In this document: one piece after another, positions 1 through 7,711 of the stretch | How positions within the stretch are numbered: the first letter of the stretch is position 1 | Layout: every line of letters begins with the position of its first letter | Source of the DNA: Pseudoduganella ginsengisoli | GTDB lineage: Bacteria > Pseudomonadota > Gammaproteobacteria > Burkholderiales > Burkholderiaceae_D | Direction of reading: 5' to 3' | Length of the DNA: 64,000 nt | NCBI RefSeq assembly: GCF_009720865.1 | Contig: NZ_WNLA01000018.1 | Span: 87,857-151,856, forward strand | The notes under the pieces: model-generated | Seen by the model: the letters and a program-made list of their open reading frames with translations, nothing else | What the model was told of the DNA's origin: nothing | Database searches by the model: none | Position numbers and translations under genes: made by a program

Positions 1-865
1 TGGCGGCGCCGATGCTGACGGTCACGTGCTTATCCATATTGGGCATCTGCAGCTGTTCGACGCGGCAGCGGATGCGTTCCGCCACGATGGCTGCGCCTTT
101 TAACGCCTGATTGGGCAAAATCACGGCAAATTCTTCTCCGCCATAGCGCGCCACCAGGTCGTTGGCGCGCATTTCACTGGCCACGGCCGATGCAATCCGC
201 TGCAGGCATTCATCGCCGCCGAGGTGGCCGTACGCATCGTTGTATTGCTTGAAATTGTCGACGTCGACCATGAGCAGCGACAACGGCTGCTGCTGGCGCA
301 GCGCCCGCTGCCATTCCGCCTGCAGCGTATGGTCGAAGCTGCGCCGGTTGGCCAGGCCCGTCAAGCCATCCCGTGTTGCCAACTGTTCCAGTGCCAGCTG
401 GGCCTGCTTTTCATCGGTCATGTCGCGCAGCGTTTCGATGACTGCCGTCAGCTTGCCGTCCGGGCCGCGGATCGGGCTGGCGTCGGCCGCGAGGTAGCGC
501 CGCAATCCCAGGCGCGGCATATCGCACCAGTTTTGCGCCGTCAGCCCCGCGCCGTCGGCGCTGCGCCGCACATGCTGGTCATATAACTGGGGCACGTCGA
601 ACTGGCGGTCTTGCAGCACCAGGTCCGCCAATGTGGGACGGGGCAGCGAATAAAAGCAGCGCCAGTGCTGGTCGGTCCCTAGCACGCTGGCGGCCGGCAC
701 GCCCGTCAGGCGCTCACAGGCGCGGTTCCAGATCAGCACGCGGCCATTGGCATCCAGCACGAACGTGGGGATAGCCAGCAGTTCCATTAATTGCAGCGCC
801 AGTTCAGGGTGGGCGTCCGCCGGTTCGGCCGCGGGCAGGTGCATCACATTGGGTTCCAGTGGCAT
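1..865 (-). CDS. PAS-GGDEF diguanylate cyclase (C-terminus cut by window edge)
   Basis: Translating the minus strand from ATG 865 gives an open frame to the window edge (288 codons). Residues about 20-130 form a PAS-like sensor with a typical post-PAS stretch (IETLRDMTDEKQAQL). The GGDEF domain starts at DGLTGLANRR and carries an intact GGEEF signature at residues 242-246. An RxxD inhibitory-site motif (RAND) lies five residues before it. The protein should therefore make c-di-GMP from two GTP in the cytoplasm, with product inhibition. The start is supported by an AAGGA sequence a few bases upstream. Only the last part of the cyclase domain is missing. No membrane segment is visible in the part seen. 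Confidence 0.9.
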   Translation of the reverse strand, partial: MPLEPNVMHLPAAEPADAHPELALQLMELLAIPTFVLDANGRVLIWNRACERLTGVPAASVLGTDQHWRCFYSLPRPTLADLVLQDRQFDVPQLYDQHVRRSADGAGLTAQNWCDMPRLGLRRYLAADASPIRGPDGKLTAVIETLRDMTDEKQAQLALEQLATRDGLTGLANRRSFDHTLQAEWQRALRQQQPLSLLMVDVDNFKQYNDAYGHLGGDECLQRIASAVASEMRANDLVARYGGEEFAVILPNQALKGAAIVAERIRCRVEQLQMPNMDKHVTVSIGAA

Positions 866-915
866 GGCATTCCTTTTTTGATGGGCGGCAGTAAGCAGCA
901 TTTTGCTCTGGTGAA

Positions 916-1716
916 TTATTTGCAGACTTGATACTGAGCAATTACAGGTGCGGCATGGGGTGATGGTGCTGCTGGCGCTGCCGGGACATTGGGCACGCCG
1001 ACCGTCAGCGCCGTCCCATGGCCCGGCGTGCTGGCGAGCGCCAGCCAGCCGCCGGCTTCCGCGACGCGGCGTTCCATGCCCAATAAGCCCAGTCCGCGCC
1101 GGACCGGACCGGCGGGCAAGCCGACGCCGTTGTCGTGCACGGTCAGGCTCAGTTCATGTTCATCCCTGGCCAGCGCGATGCGCACTTCCGATGCCTGTGC
1201 ATGCCGGACAATATTGGATAGTGATTCCTGCAGTACGCGCAGCACGGTGGCTTCGGCGGGGCCGGCGCCATCGCTGTGGTAGCACGCGTCTTCCAGGCTG
1301 AAGACGATGGAGTTGGCGCGGGCAAATTCATGGAGCTGGCGCTCGACGGCGCTGCGCAAGCCTTGTTCCAGTGCGACCGGGTGCAAGCCATTGATAATGG
1401 CGCGCAGCGAGCGGCTGGTCAGATCAATGTGGGCCGACATGCGTTCCAGGTGGGCCGGCAAATCGGGCCGGACAGGCTGGCCGCACAGTGCGGCGAGGTC
1501 CAGCTTCAAGGTCAGCAGGTTTTGCCCCAGGTCGTCGTGGATGTCGGCTGCGATACGCTGCCGTTCCTGGGCCAGCGCGCTGTCGCATTCGGCGCGCAGC
1601 GCTTTGACGGCAATGGCTAACACATAACAGCGCCATAACAGCAGGATCGTGGCCAACAGCATTGCAGAGCACCAAAGGGTGGAACCGGACAGTATCTGCA
1701 CGTGGCTGGCCTGCAT
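916..1716 (-). CDS. NarL-type sensor histidine kinase (HisKA_3 / HATPase_c)
   Basis: One N-terminal membrane helix (about residues 13-33) is followed by the dimerisation and phosphoacceptor box ERQRIAADIHDDLGQNLL and a C-terminal ATPase domain with the N-box-like region LRVLQESLSNIVRHAQA and the glycine loops DNGVGLP and RGLGLLGMERR. These are the marks of the NarX/DegS-like HPK7 class, whose partner is normally a LuxR-type response regulator. No such regulator lies next to it, so the partner is unknown. I chose ATG 1716 because AGGAG sits 5-6 bases upstream; an in-frame TTG at 1782 would add 22 residues but lacks a good ribosome site. The very short N-terminus offers almost no periplasmic sensor. 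Confidence 0.88.
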   Translation of the reverse strand: MQASHVQILSGSTLWCSAMLLATILLLWRCYVLAIAVKALRAECDSALAQERQRIAADIHDDLGQNLLTLKLDLAALCGQPVRPDLPAHLERMSAHIDLTSRSLRAIINGLHPVALEQGLRSAVERQLHEFARANSIVFSLEDACYHSDGAGPAEATVLRVLQESLSNIVRHAQASEVRIALARDEHELSLTVHDNGVGLPAGPVRRGLGLLGMERRVAEAGGWLALASTPGHGTALTVGVPNVPAAPAAPSPHAAPVIAQYQVCK

Positions 1717-1833
1717 GGGCGTCTCCTGGGCGAACTCGACAGATAGGAAGTTATTACCATTGCCATTAGGAAGTTTTGCCAATTATCAATTTAACTATAA
1801 GCAATGACGAATACCCAGCAGCAGGCGGGGCCT

Positions 1834-1862
1834 TTATACAACAGCGGGGATGGGTGTAAAAT
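1834..1862 (+). promoter_or_regulatory. Candidate sigma70 promoter of the queuosine operon
   Basis: A TAAAAT -10 box (1857-1862), preceded directly by TG, lies 17 bp after a weak -35 (TTATAC, 1834-1839). Transcription would start near 1868, after the upstream in-frame ATG at 1804 and before GTG 1891. This helps choose the queE start. It is an inference from pattern only. Confidence 0.35.
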
Positions 1863-1890
1863 AGAGGGTTACCTGACGAGTGAGCCACTT

Positions 1891-2526
1891 GTGACCTACA
1901 GCATCAAAGAGATTTTTTATACCTTGCAAGGCGAGGGCGCCCACGCGGGGCGGCCGGCCGTGTTTTGCCGCTTTTCCGGCTGCAACCTGTGGACGGGCCG
2001 TGAAATCGACCGTGCCAGCGCCGTGTGCCAGTTTTGCGATACGGATTTTGTCGGCACCGATGGCGAGCGCGGCGGCAAGTTCGCCACGCCCGACGCGCTG
2101 GCGGCGGAAATCAACAGCTTGTGGCCCGCATCGTATGCGGCCAGCAAATATGTCGTGTTCACGGGCGGCGAACCGCTGCTGCAGCTCGACGCACCGCTGA
2201 TTGCCGCCATGCACGCGCAAGGTTTTGAAATCGCCATTGAAACCAATGGTACGCTGCCGGTCCCTTCGGGCGTGGACTGGATTTGCGTGAGCCCGAAAAT
2301 GGGTTCGCAACTGGTGGTGCATAAGGGTAATGAAATCAAGGTCGTGATCCCGCAAAAAGACCAGGACCTGGCCGCCTACGAAGGGCTGGATTTCGAGAAC
2401 TTTTTCGTGCAGCCAATGGATGGCCCGCTGGCCGATTTCAACACGAAGCTGGCAATCGAAACGTGCAAGCGCAATCCGAAATGGAAGCTGAGCTTGCAGA
2501 CTCATAAATTGTTGCAAATACCTTAA
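1891..2526 (+). CDS. queE: 7-carboxy-7-deazaguanine synthase QueE
   Basis: This radical SAM enzyme converts 6-carboxytetrahydropterin to 7-carboxy-7-deazaguanine in the preQ0/queuosine pathway. The protein opens with YSIKEIFYTLQGEG, typical of QueE N-termini. The 4Fe-4S cysteines are C31, C46 and C49 in the spacing CX14CX2C, a known QueE variation of the radical SAM motif. The SAM-binding FTGGEPLLQ and the ETNGTLP region follow. I place the start at GTG 1891 (211 residues) because this matches the family N-terminus; an ATG at 1804 would add 29 unrelated residues and may lie upstream of the transcription start. queD follows 12 bp later and tadA overlaps it, forming a tRNA-modification operon. 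Confidence 0.92.
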   Translation: MTYSIKEIFYTLQGEGAHAGRPAVFCRFSGCNLWTGREIDRASAVCQFCDTDFVGTDGERGGKFATPDALAAEINSLWPASYAASKYVVFTGGEPLLQLDAPLIAAMHAQGFEIAIETNGTLPVPSGVDWICVSPKMGSQLVVHKGNEIKVVIPQKDQDLAAYEGLDFENFFVQPMDGPLADFNTKLAIETCKRNPKWKLSLQTHKLLQIP

Positions 2527-2538
2527 AAGAAGAAATCA

Positions 2539-2985
2539 ATGCTGACTATTACGCGCAAGCTGGAATTCGATGCCGGCCACCGTATCCCCGACCACAAGAG
2601 CCAGTGCCGCAATTTGCACGGCCACCGCTATACGCTGGAAATCACGCTGGTGGGCAATGTAATCGACGCCGAAGGCAATTCCGACAACGGCATGATCATG
2701 GACTTTTCCGACGTAAAAGCGCTGGCGAAAGAACACCTGGTCGACGTGTGGGACCATTCGTTCCTCGTGTACGAGAAAGACACGGCCGTCAAAGAATTCC
2801 TGGCTTCGCTGCCGAATCACAAGACCGTCGTCATCGACCGCATCCCGACCGTGGAAAATCTGGCGAAAGTTGCGTTCGACATCTTGAAGGCCGCCTACAA
2901 GGACCGCTATGGTACCGGCCTGCACCTGCACAAGCTGGTGCTGCATGAAACCCCGAATTGCTGGGCTGAGATCACCGATGACTGA
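2539..2985 (+). CDS. queD: 6-carboxy-5,6,7,8-tetrahydropterin synthase QueD
   Basis: QueD turns 7,8-dihydroneopterin triphosphate into 6-carboxytetrahydropterin, the substrate of QueE encoded just upstream. The N-terminal FDAGHRIPDHKSQCRNLHGH carries the zinc histidines (the H of AGHR and the two of HGH) and the catalytic cysteine of the PTPS/QueD fold. The C-terminus holds LHKLVLHETPNCWAEI, where the conserved glutamate binds the pterin. At 148 residues it is a little longer than E. coli QueD (about 120), the extra residues being in the middle acidic region. An AGAAGA sequence precedes the ATG. The stop overlaps the tadA start, indicating translational coupling. Confidence 0.93.
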   Translation: MLTITRKLEFDAGHRIPDHKSQCRNLHGHRYTLEITLVGNVIDAEGNSDNGMIMDFSDVKALAKEHLVDVWDHSFLVYEKDTAVKEFLASLPNHKTVVIDRIPTVENLAKVAFDILKAAYKDRYGTGLHLHKLVLHETPNCWAEITDD

Positions 2986-3502
2986 AGCAGTCTCGCCGGC
3001 AGGCGCCGAGCCGTACATGCGCGCCGCGCTGGAGCAGGCGCAACTGGCGTGGAATGCCGGTGAAGTGCCGGTGGGCGCGGTCGTCGTCAAGGATGGCGTC
3101 ATCATCGGCCGCGGCTACAACCAGCCGATCGGCCGCCACGATCCGACCGCCCATGCGGAAATCGTGGCCATGCGCCAGGCCGCCGAAGCGCTGGGCAATT
3201 ACCGCCTGCCGGGCTGTGAATTGTATGTGACCCTGGAACCCTGCGTGATGTGCTCGGGCGCCATGATGCATGCGCGCATTTCCCGTATCGTGTACGGCGC
3301 GCCGGACCCGAAAACCGGCGCTTGCGGTTCCGTCATCGATGTGTTCCAGGAAGACAAACTGAACCATCACGCCACGACGGAAGGCGGCTTGCTGGCCGAC
3401 GACTGCGCGGGCATGCTGAAAAGTTTTTTTGCGGCACGCCGTGCGGCGGCGCAGGAAGCGCGCCGCGCAGCACTGGCTGCTGTTGCCATTTCACCGAATT
3501 AG
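2978..3502 (+). CDS. tadA: tRNA adenosine(34) deaminase TadA
   Basis: TadA deaminates the wobble adenosine of tRNA-Arg(ACG) to inosine. The 174-residue protein has the zinc and catalytic motif HAE (H59, E61) and the second zinc motif PCVMC (C89, C92), spaced as in the cytidine deaminase superfamily, with the TadA-typical GAMMHARISRIVYGA after it. I start it at ATG 2978, eight bases inside the end of queD; an earlier in-frame ATG at 2909 would give a nonsense N-terminus encoded within queD. The operon position with two queuosine genes links three tRNA anticodon modification steps. Confidence 0.93.
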   Translation: MTEAVSPAGAEPYMRAALEQAQLAWNAGEVPVGAVVVKDGVIIGRGYNQPIGRHDPTAHAEIVAMRQAAEALGNYRLPGCELYVTLEPCVMCSGAMMHARISRIVYGAPDPKTGACGSVIDVFQEDKLNHHATTEGGLLADDCAGMLKSFFAARRAAAQEARRAALAAVAISPN

Positions 3503-3598
3503 AGCGCCCACTCTTCGCACACGCTTGACGAATATCTAACCCCGGGTGTTATGCTGGGGAGAAAGAGTTTTGCAAGTTGCAAGCAGGTAGGAGAGCTG

Positions 3599-4402
3599 AT
3601 GCGGTCCAGTAAGAAAAATCACGGCGCGCCCGGTGTGGTGCGCCTTGCTCTCGAATTGCGCGCCCCGTGGGAACTGGGTGCCGCGCTCGTGGCATATCCC
3701 TTTGCCCACCTGGCCGCGCCCGGCGACGGCCATCCTGTCATGGTGGTGCCCGGCCTCGCGTCCGGCGACATGACCACCATCGTGATCCGCAAGTTTCTCG
3801 CTGAGCGGGGCTTTGATACGTACGCATGGGAACAGGGTTTGAATTTCGGTCCGAACAATGGGTCGCTGGACGCGTGCGTGGCGCGCGTGCGCGACATCCA
3901 CCAACGTACGGGACGCACGGTCAGCCTCGTGGGCTGGAGCCTGGGCGGCGTGTTTGCGCGGGAAATTGCCAAGCTGCTGCCGGAATGCACGCGCGTCGTG
4001 GTATCGCTGGGCACGCCCTTTACCGGCAATCCCAAATCCAACAATGCGTGGCGCCTGTATGAACTGGTGTCGGGCGACAAGGTCGACGACATGGGCTTTG
4101 AACGTTTTGCCGTGCGCCCGCCTGTGCCGACCACGTCGATTTTCAGCCGCACCGACGGCGTCGTTGCATGGCAATGCAGCATGGAAGAAGAAACCGCGCA
4201 GTCGGAAAACATTGAAGTGCACGCCAGCCACATCGGCATGGGCGCCAATCCATCGGCGCTGTTTGCCATTGCCGACCGCCTGGCCCAGCCGGAAGGCGGC
4301 TGGCGCCGGTTCGACCACGATGCCCACACCGGCATCAAGAAGTTACTGTACTGGGATCCCCAGCGCACGCCATTTTTCCAACACATGTTCGGACTCTACT
4401 GA
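3599..4402 (+). CDS. Alpha/beta hydrolase (lipase-like)
   Basis: A 267-residue protein with an alpha/beta hydrolase core: HPVMVVPGLASGD near the N-terminus forms the oxyanion region, and GWSLGG is the nucleophile elbow (Gly-X-Ser-X-Gly). A later FSRTDGVVAW stretch could supply the acidic residue and HASHIGMG the histidine. There is no signal peptide, so it probably acts in the cytoplasm. Substrate is unknown. The start at ATG 3599 is chosen because AGGAG lies just upstream; ATG 3551 is possible but has no such site. A second hydrolase gene follows after 15 bp, and the two may be co-transcribed with tadA. Confidence 0.75.
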   Translation: MRSSKKNHGAPGVVRLALELRAPWELGAALVAYPFAHLAAPGDGHPVMVVPGLASGDMTTIVIRKFLAERGFDTYAWEQGLNFGPNNGSLDACVARVRDIHQRTGRTVSLVGWSLGGVFAREIAKLLPECTRVVVSLGTPFTGNPKSNNAWRLYELVSGDKVDDMGFERFAVRPPVPTTSIFSRTDGVVAWQCSMEEETAQSENIEVHASHIGMGANPSALFAIADRLAQPEGGWRRFDHDAHTGIKKLLYWDPQRTPFFQHMFGLY

Positions 4403-4417
4403 CGAAGGAGCCACACC

Positions 4418-5329
4418 ATGCCCATCATCACCGCCAACGGCATCAACATCGCGTATGAGACCAGCGGTAATCCGGATGGGCCACCGGTCTTGCTGATCAT
4501 GGGGCTGGGCATGCAGCTGGTGTCCTGGCCCATGGAATTCGTGCAGGGACTGGAGCAGCAGGGCTGCTTTGTCATCCGTTTCGATAACCGCGACAGCGGC
4601 CTGTCGGCCAAGTTCGACGTGGCCGGCGTGCCCAACCTGCCGCTGTCGTATGTGAAAAGCCTGGTGGGCTGGCCGCTGCGGTCGGCGTACCTGTTATCGG
4701 ACATGGCGGCCGATGCACGCGGCCTGCTCGATGCCCTGGATATCCAGCAGGCGCACCTGATCGGTGCGTCGATGGGCGGCATGATTGCGCAAATTTTTGC
4801 CGCCCAATATCCGCAGCGCACGCTGAGCCTGACGTCGATCATGTCCAGCAGCGGCCGGCGCGGCTTGCCGGGGCCGACGCGCGCTGCACGCCGCGCCTTG
4901 ATGCAGCCGCCGCCGCCCGGCGCGCAGCGCGACCAGCTGATCGACCACATGGCGCAAACTTTCCGCGTGATCGGCAGTCCGGGTTTCCCCATGCCGGAAA
5001 AACTGTTGCGCGACCGGATCGCCATGTCGATCGAGCGCAGCCTGTGCCCGGGCGGCGTGGCGCGGCAACTGGTGGCCATTGCCGCCAGCGGCGACCGTTC
5101 GCCGCTGCTGCAGCAAATTATCCGGCCATCGCTGATCATCCACGGCGCGCAAGATCCGCTGGTGCCGGTGGCCTGCGGCATCGATACGGCAAAGCGCATC
5201 ACTGGCGCCGTGCTGCACGTAATTGATGGCATGGGCCACGACTTGCCGCCGCAACTGATCCCGCGCTTTCTTGGCTTGATCAAGCCTTTCCTATTCGATA
5301 AGATTGCGCCTCATGCCGTAGCCGGATGA
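4418..5329 (+). CDS. Alpha/beta hydrolase, DnrP/aclacinomycin-esterase-like
   Basis: A 303-residue cytoplasmic alpha/beta hydrolase. Visible elements are the early NGINIAYETSG and LLIMGLGMQL (oxyanion strand), FDNRDSGLS, the nucleophile elbow GASMGG, LIIHGAQDPLVPV with the acid residue, and DGMGHDLP with the catalytic histidine. The FDNRDSGLS pattern is common in esterases annotated as methylesterase- or DnrP-like; many such labels lack experimental support, so the substrate is unknown. AAGGAG precedes the start. It lies 15 bp after another hydrolase gene and just before an LD-carboxypeptidase gene. Confidence 0.8.
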   Translation: MPIITANGINIAYETSGNPDGPPVLLIMGLGMQLVSWPMEFVQGLEQQGCFVIRFDNRDSGLSAKFDVAGVPNLPLSYVKSLVGWPLRSAYLLSDMAADARGLLDALDIQQAHLIGASMGGMIAQIFAAQYPQRTLSLTSIMSSSGRRGLPGPTRAARRALMQPPPPGAQRDQLIDHMAQTFRVIGSPGFPMPEKLLRDRIAMSIERSLCPGGVARQLVAIAASGDRSPLLQQIIRPSLIIHGAQDPLVPVACGIDTAKRITGAVLHVIDGMGHDLPPQLIPRFLGLIKPFLFDKIAPHAVAG

Positions 5330-5380
5330 CGCACTGTGCGCGCCGCGGCGGCTGATTTTTCAGGAGCGTTGCGGCACGTG

Positions 5381-6343
5381 AATCCACCGAATCTTTGCAT
5401 CGCCATTGCCGCGCCAGGCGGCTATGCGCTGGACCGCGCGCAGTTCGAGCGCGGCATTGCCCGCCTGCAGGCACAGGGCATCACCGTTCATAATTACTAT
5501 GACCCGGACCGCGTGCACCAGCGTTTTGCCGCCACGGATGCGGAGCGGCTGGCCCAATTGAACGCCGCCGCGCAAGACCCCGACGCGCAAGTGGTGGTCA
5601 TGCTGCGCGGGTCGTATGGCATGACGCGTCTGTTGCCGGACATCGATTTCCGCGCGATGGCGGACAGCGGCAAGCTGTTTGTCGGCTACAGTGATATCAC
5701 GGCCTTCCATATGGGGCTCTATGCGGCGACGGGCGCCATGAGTTTCGCCGGCCCGATGATACTCGATGATTTCGTGCGCGATGAGCCGGTGCCGTACACA
5801 TTGGACCAACTGTGGGATTGCCTGCGCGGGCCCGTGCACACGGTACGCGGCGCGGCGCAGGGCAATCCAGCCGTCGATGTGCAGGGCACGCTGTGGGGCG
5901 GCAACCTTGCGATGCTGGCCAGCCTCATTGGCACGCCATATTTTGCCCGCATCGATCACGGCATCCTGTTCATCGAAGACATCAGCGAACACCCGTACCG
6001 TATTGAGCGCATGCTGCTGCAATTGCAGCAGGCGGGCGTGCTGGAAAAGCAAAAGGCGCTGGTGCTGGGCGATTTTTCCGGTTATCGGCTGGGCCCTTCT
6101 GACAATGGCTACGACTTCGATGCGATGGTGGCGTACTTGCGGGGGCGCTTGCCGATTCCTGTGCTGACCGGCCTGCCGTTCGGCCATATCCGTACCCGCT
6201 GCACGCTGCCATTCGGCGCGCAGGGCCGGTTGGTGTCGGATGCGGAAGGCTTTACGCTGACGGCTACCGGCTATCCAACGCTGGCGGCGCTGTCGGGGTG
6301 CGCGAATCCAGTCTTGCCTGCCCAGGGTGGCGATAATGTCTGA
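5381..6343 (+). CDS. ldcA: Muramoyltetrapeptide (LD-)carboxypeptidase, S66 family
   Basis: LdcA removes the terminal D-alanine from murein tetrapeptides during cell-wall recycling in the cytoplasm. The S66 signatures are present: IAAPGGY at the N-terminus, VVMLRGSYGMTRLLPDID, the nucleophile in GYSDIT (S104), the glutamate in FIEDISEHPYRIERML, and the histidine in PFGHIRTRCTLPFG. GTG 5381 is preferred because it places the family N-terminus directly and has AGGAG about 11 bases upstream; GTG 5336 would add 15 residues. The gene overlaps the next one by eight bases. No signal peptide is seen, in keeping with the family. Confidence 0.88.
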   Translation, partial: NPPNLCIAIAAPGGYALDRAQFERGIARLQAQGITVHNYYDPDRVHQRFAATDAERLAQLNAAAQDPDAQVVVMLRGSYGMTRLLPDIDFRAMADSGKLFVGYSDITAFHMGLYAATGAMSFAGPMILDDFVRDEPVPYTLDQLWDCLRGPVHTVRGAAQGNPAVDVQGTLWGGNLAMLASLIGTPYFARIDHGILFIEDISEHPYRIERMLLQLQQAGVLEKQKALVLGDFSGYRLGPSDNGYDFDAMVAYLRGRLPIPVLTGLPFGHIRTRCTLPFGAQGRLVSDAEGFTLTATGYPTLAALSGCANPVLPAQGGDNV

Positions 6344-7640
6344 CATGGCTGACGGCAGCCGCGCGCTGGCGGAACTCAGCTATTACCGCGCAACGGCCAG
6401 CCATGACGGTTTTGCCGCGCTGGCAGGCAGCGTGGATGCCGATATTTGTATTATCGGCGGCGGCTTTGCCGGGCTGGCGACGGCCGCATCGCTGATGGAA
6501 AAGGGGCTGCGCAACGTCGTCGTGCTGGAAGCGGAAACGGTGGGCCATGGCGCGTCCGGGCGCAATGGCGGCTTTGTGTTTGGCGGTTATTCGCTGGGCG
6601 AGCGCTCGCTGGTGGCGTCGGCCGGCCCGGATGAAGGCCGCAAGCTGTACCGCTTGACGCTGGACGCGGTCGACACCATCCGCCGCCGCATCCGCGATTA
6701 CCGCATCGATTGCGATGCCGTCGATGGCGGCATTTATTTGGCCAACTGGTTTGATGATGATGCGATTCTCGACCAGCAGCAGCGCTTCATGCGCGATGCG
6801 CTGGGTGTCGAATGGCAGCGCGTGTCGAAAGCGGATTTCACGGAAAAGTCCCGCAGCGAACGCTATTTCGGCGCATTGTTTGAAGAAAATGCCTTTCACT
6901 TCCATCCGCTGAAATATGCGCAGGGCCTGGCGCGCGCGCTGGCGGTGGGCGGCGTGCGTGTGCATGAGCAAAGCCGGGTGCGTTCCATCGCTAAAACCGG
7001 CACGGACGCGACGGGCTGGCGCATTGCAACGGGCTCGGGTGAAGTTCTGGCGCGCCACGTCGTTGTGTGCTGCGGCGGCTATATCGAACGCCTGTATCCA
7101 AAGCTGGCGGGCGCGATATTACCGATTGCCACCTACGTGATGGTGACGGAACCGCTGGGCGAGCGCATCGCGCAGGCGGTCAATACCAATGCGGCGATTT
7201 ACGATACGCGGTTTGCGTTCGACTATTACCGCCCGCTGCCGGACTCGCGGCTGCTGTGGGGCGGTAGGATTTCCATCTTCGACAAGGGCGCGGCCGACGT
7301 GGCGCGGCTGTTGTATGGCGACATGCTGAAAGTGTATCCGCAACTGGCGGGCACGAAAGTCGAGTATGCGTGGAGCGGCATGATGAGTTATGGCCGCCAC
7401 AAGATGCCGCAACTGGGCCGTTTGCCGGAAGGGATCTGGTATGGCATGGGCTTTGGCGGGCATGGGGTGGGGCCGACCACATTGTCCGGCGAAGTGCTGG
7501 CTGCCGCGCTGACGGGGCAATCCGTGGATTTGTCGCGCTTTAAGCAGTGGGGTTTGCCCACCACCGGCGGCCCGGCGGGGCTGGTGGCGGCGCAGTTGAC
7601 ATATTGGTATTACGAATTGCGTGACTGGATGCGGCAGTAA
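6336..7640 (+). CDS. FAD-dependent amine oxidoreductase (DAO family, PuuB-like)
   Basis: A 434-residue flavoenzyme. The dinucleotide-binding fold ADICIIGGGFAGLATAASL sits near residue 35, followed by GHGASGRNGGFVFGG, which is typical of the PuuB/OrdL group that oxidises gamma-glutamylputrescine or related amines. The C-terminal GMGFGGHGVGPTT is the second FAD-contact region. No gene for a gamma-glutamyl ligase or other putrescine enzyme is beside it, so the substrate is an open question. ATG 6336 overlaps the ldcA end and has AGGGTGG upstream; GTG 6327 is the alternative. It ends the run of plus-strand genes that starts at queE. Confidence 0.82.
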   Translation: MSDMADGSRALAELSYYRATASHDGFAALAGSVDADICIIGGGFAGLATAASLMEKGLRNVVVLEAETVGHGASGRNGGFVFGGYSLGERSLVASAGPDEGRKLYRLTLDAVDTIRRRIRDYRIDCDAVDGGIYLANWFDDDAILDQQQRFMRDALGVEWQRVSKADFTEKSRSERYFGALFEENAFHFHPLKYAQGLARALAVGGVRVHEQSRVRSIAKTGTDATGWRIATGSGEVLARHVVVCCGGYIERLYPKLAGAILPIATYVMVTEPLGERIAQAVNTNAAIYDTRFAFDYYRPLPDSRLLWGGRISIFDKGAADVARLLYGDMLKVYPQLAGTKVEYAWSGMMSYGRHKMPQLGRLPEGIWYGMGFGGHGVGPTTLSGEVLAAALTGQSVDLSRFKQWGLPTTGGPAGLVAAQLTYWYYELRDWMRQ

Positions 7641-7711
7641 GCTGGTTATTGTTTAGATATGGATGGTCAATGGTAGCCCCCTCATGTCAGCTCCGGCGCA
7701 GTCTTTACACT

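Noticed and set aside
1783..1890. A preQ1 riboswitch before queE
   Set aside because: I looked for the preQ1-I pattern (stem, then A-rich tail and UAACUA-like segment) and for an anti-terminator; neither is present.
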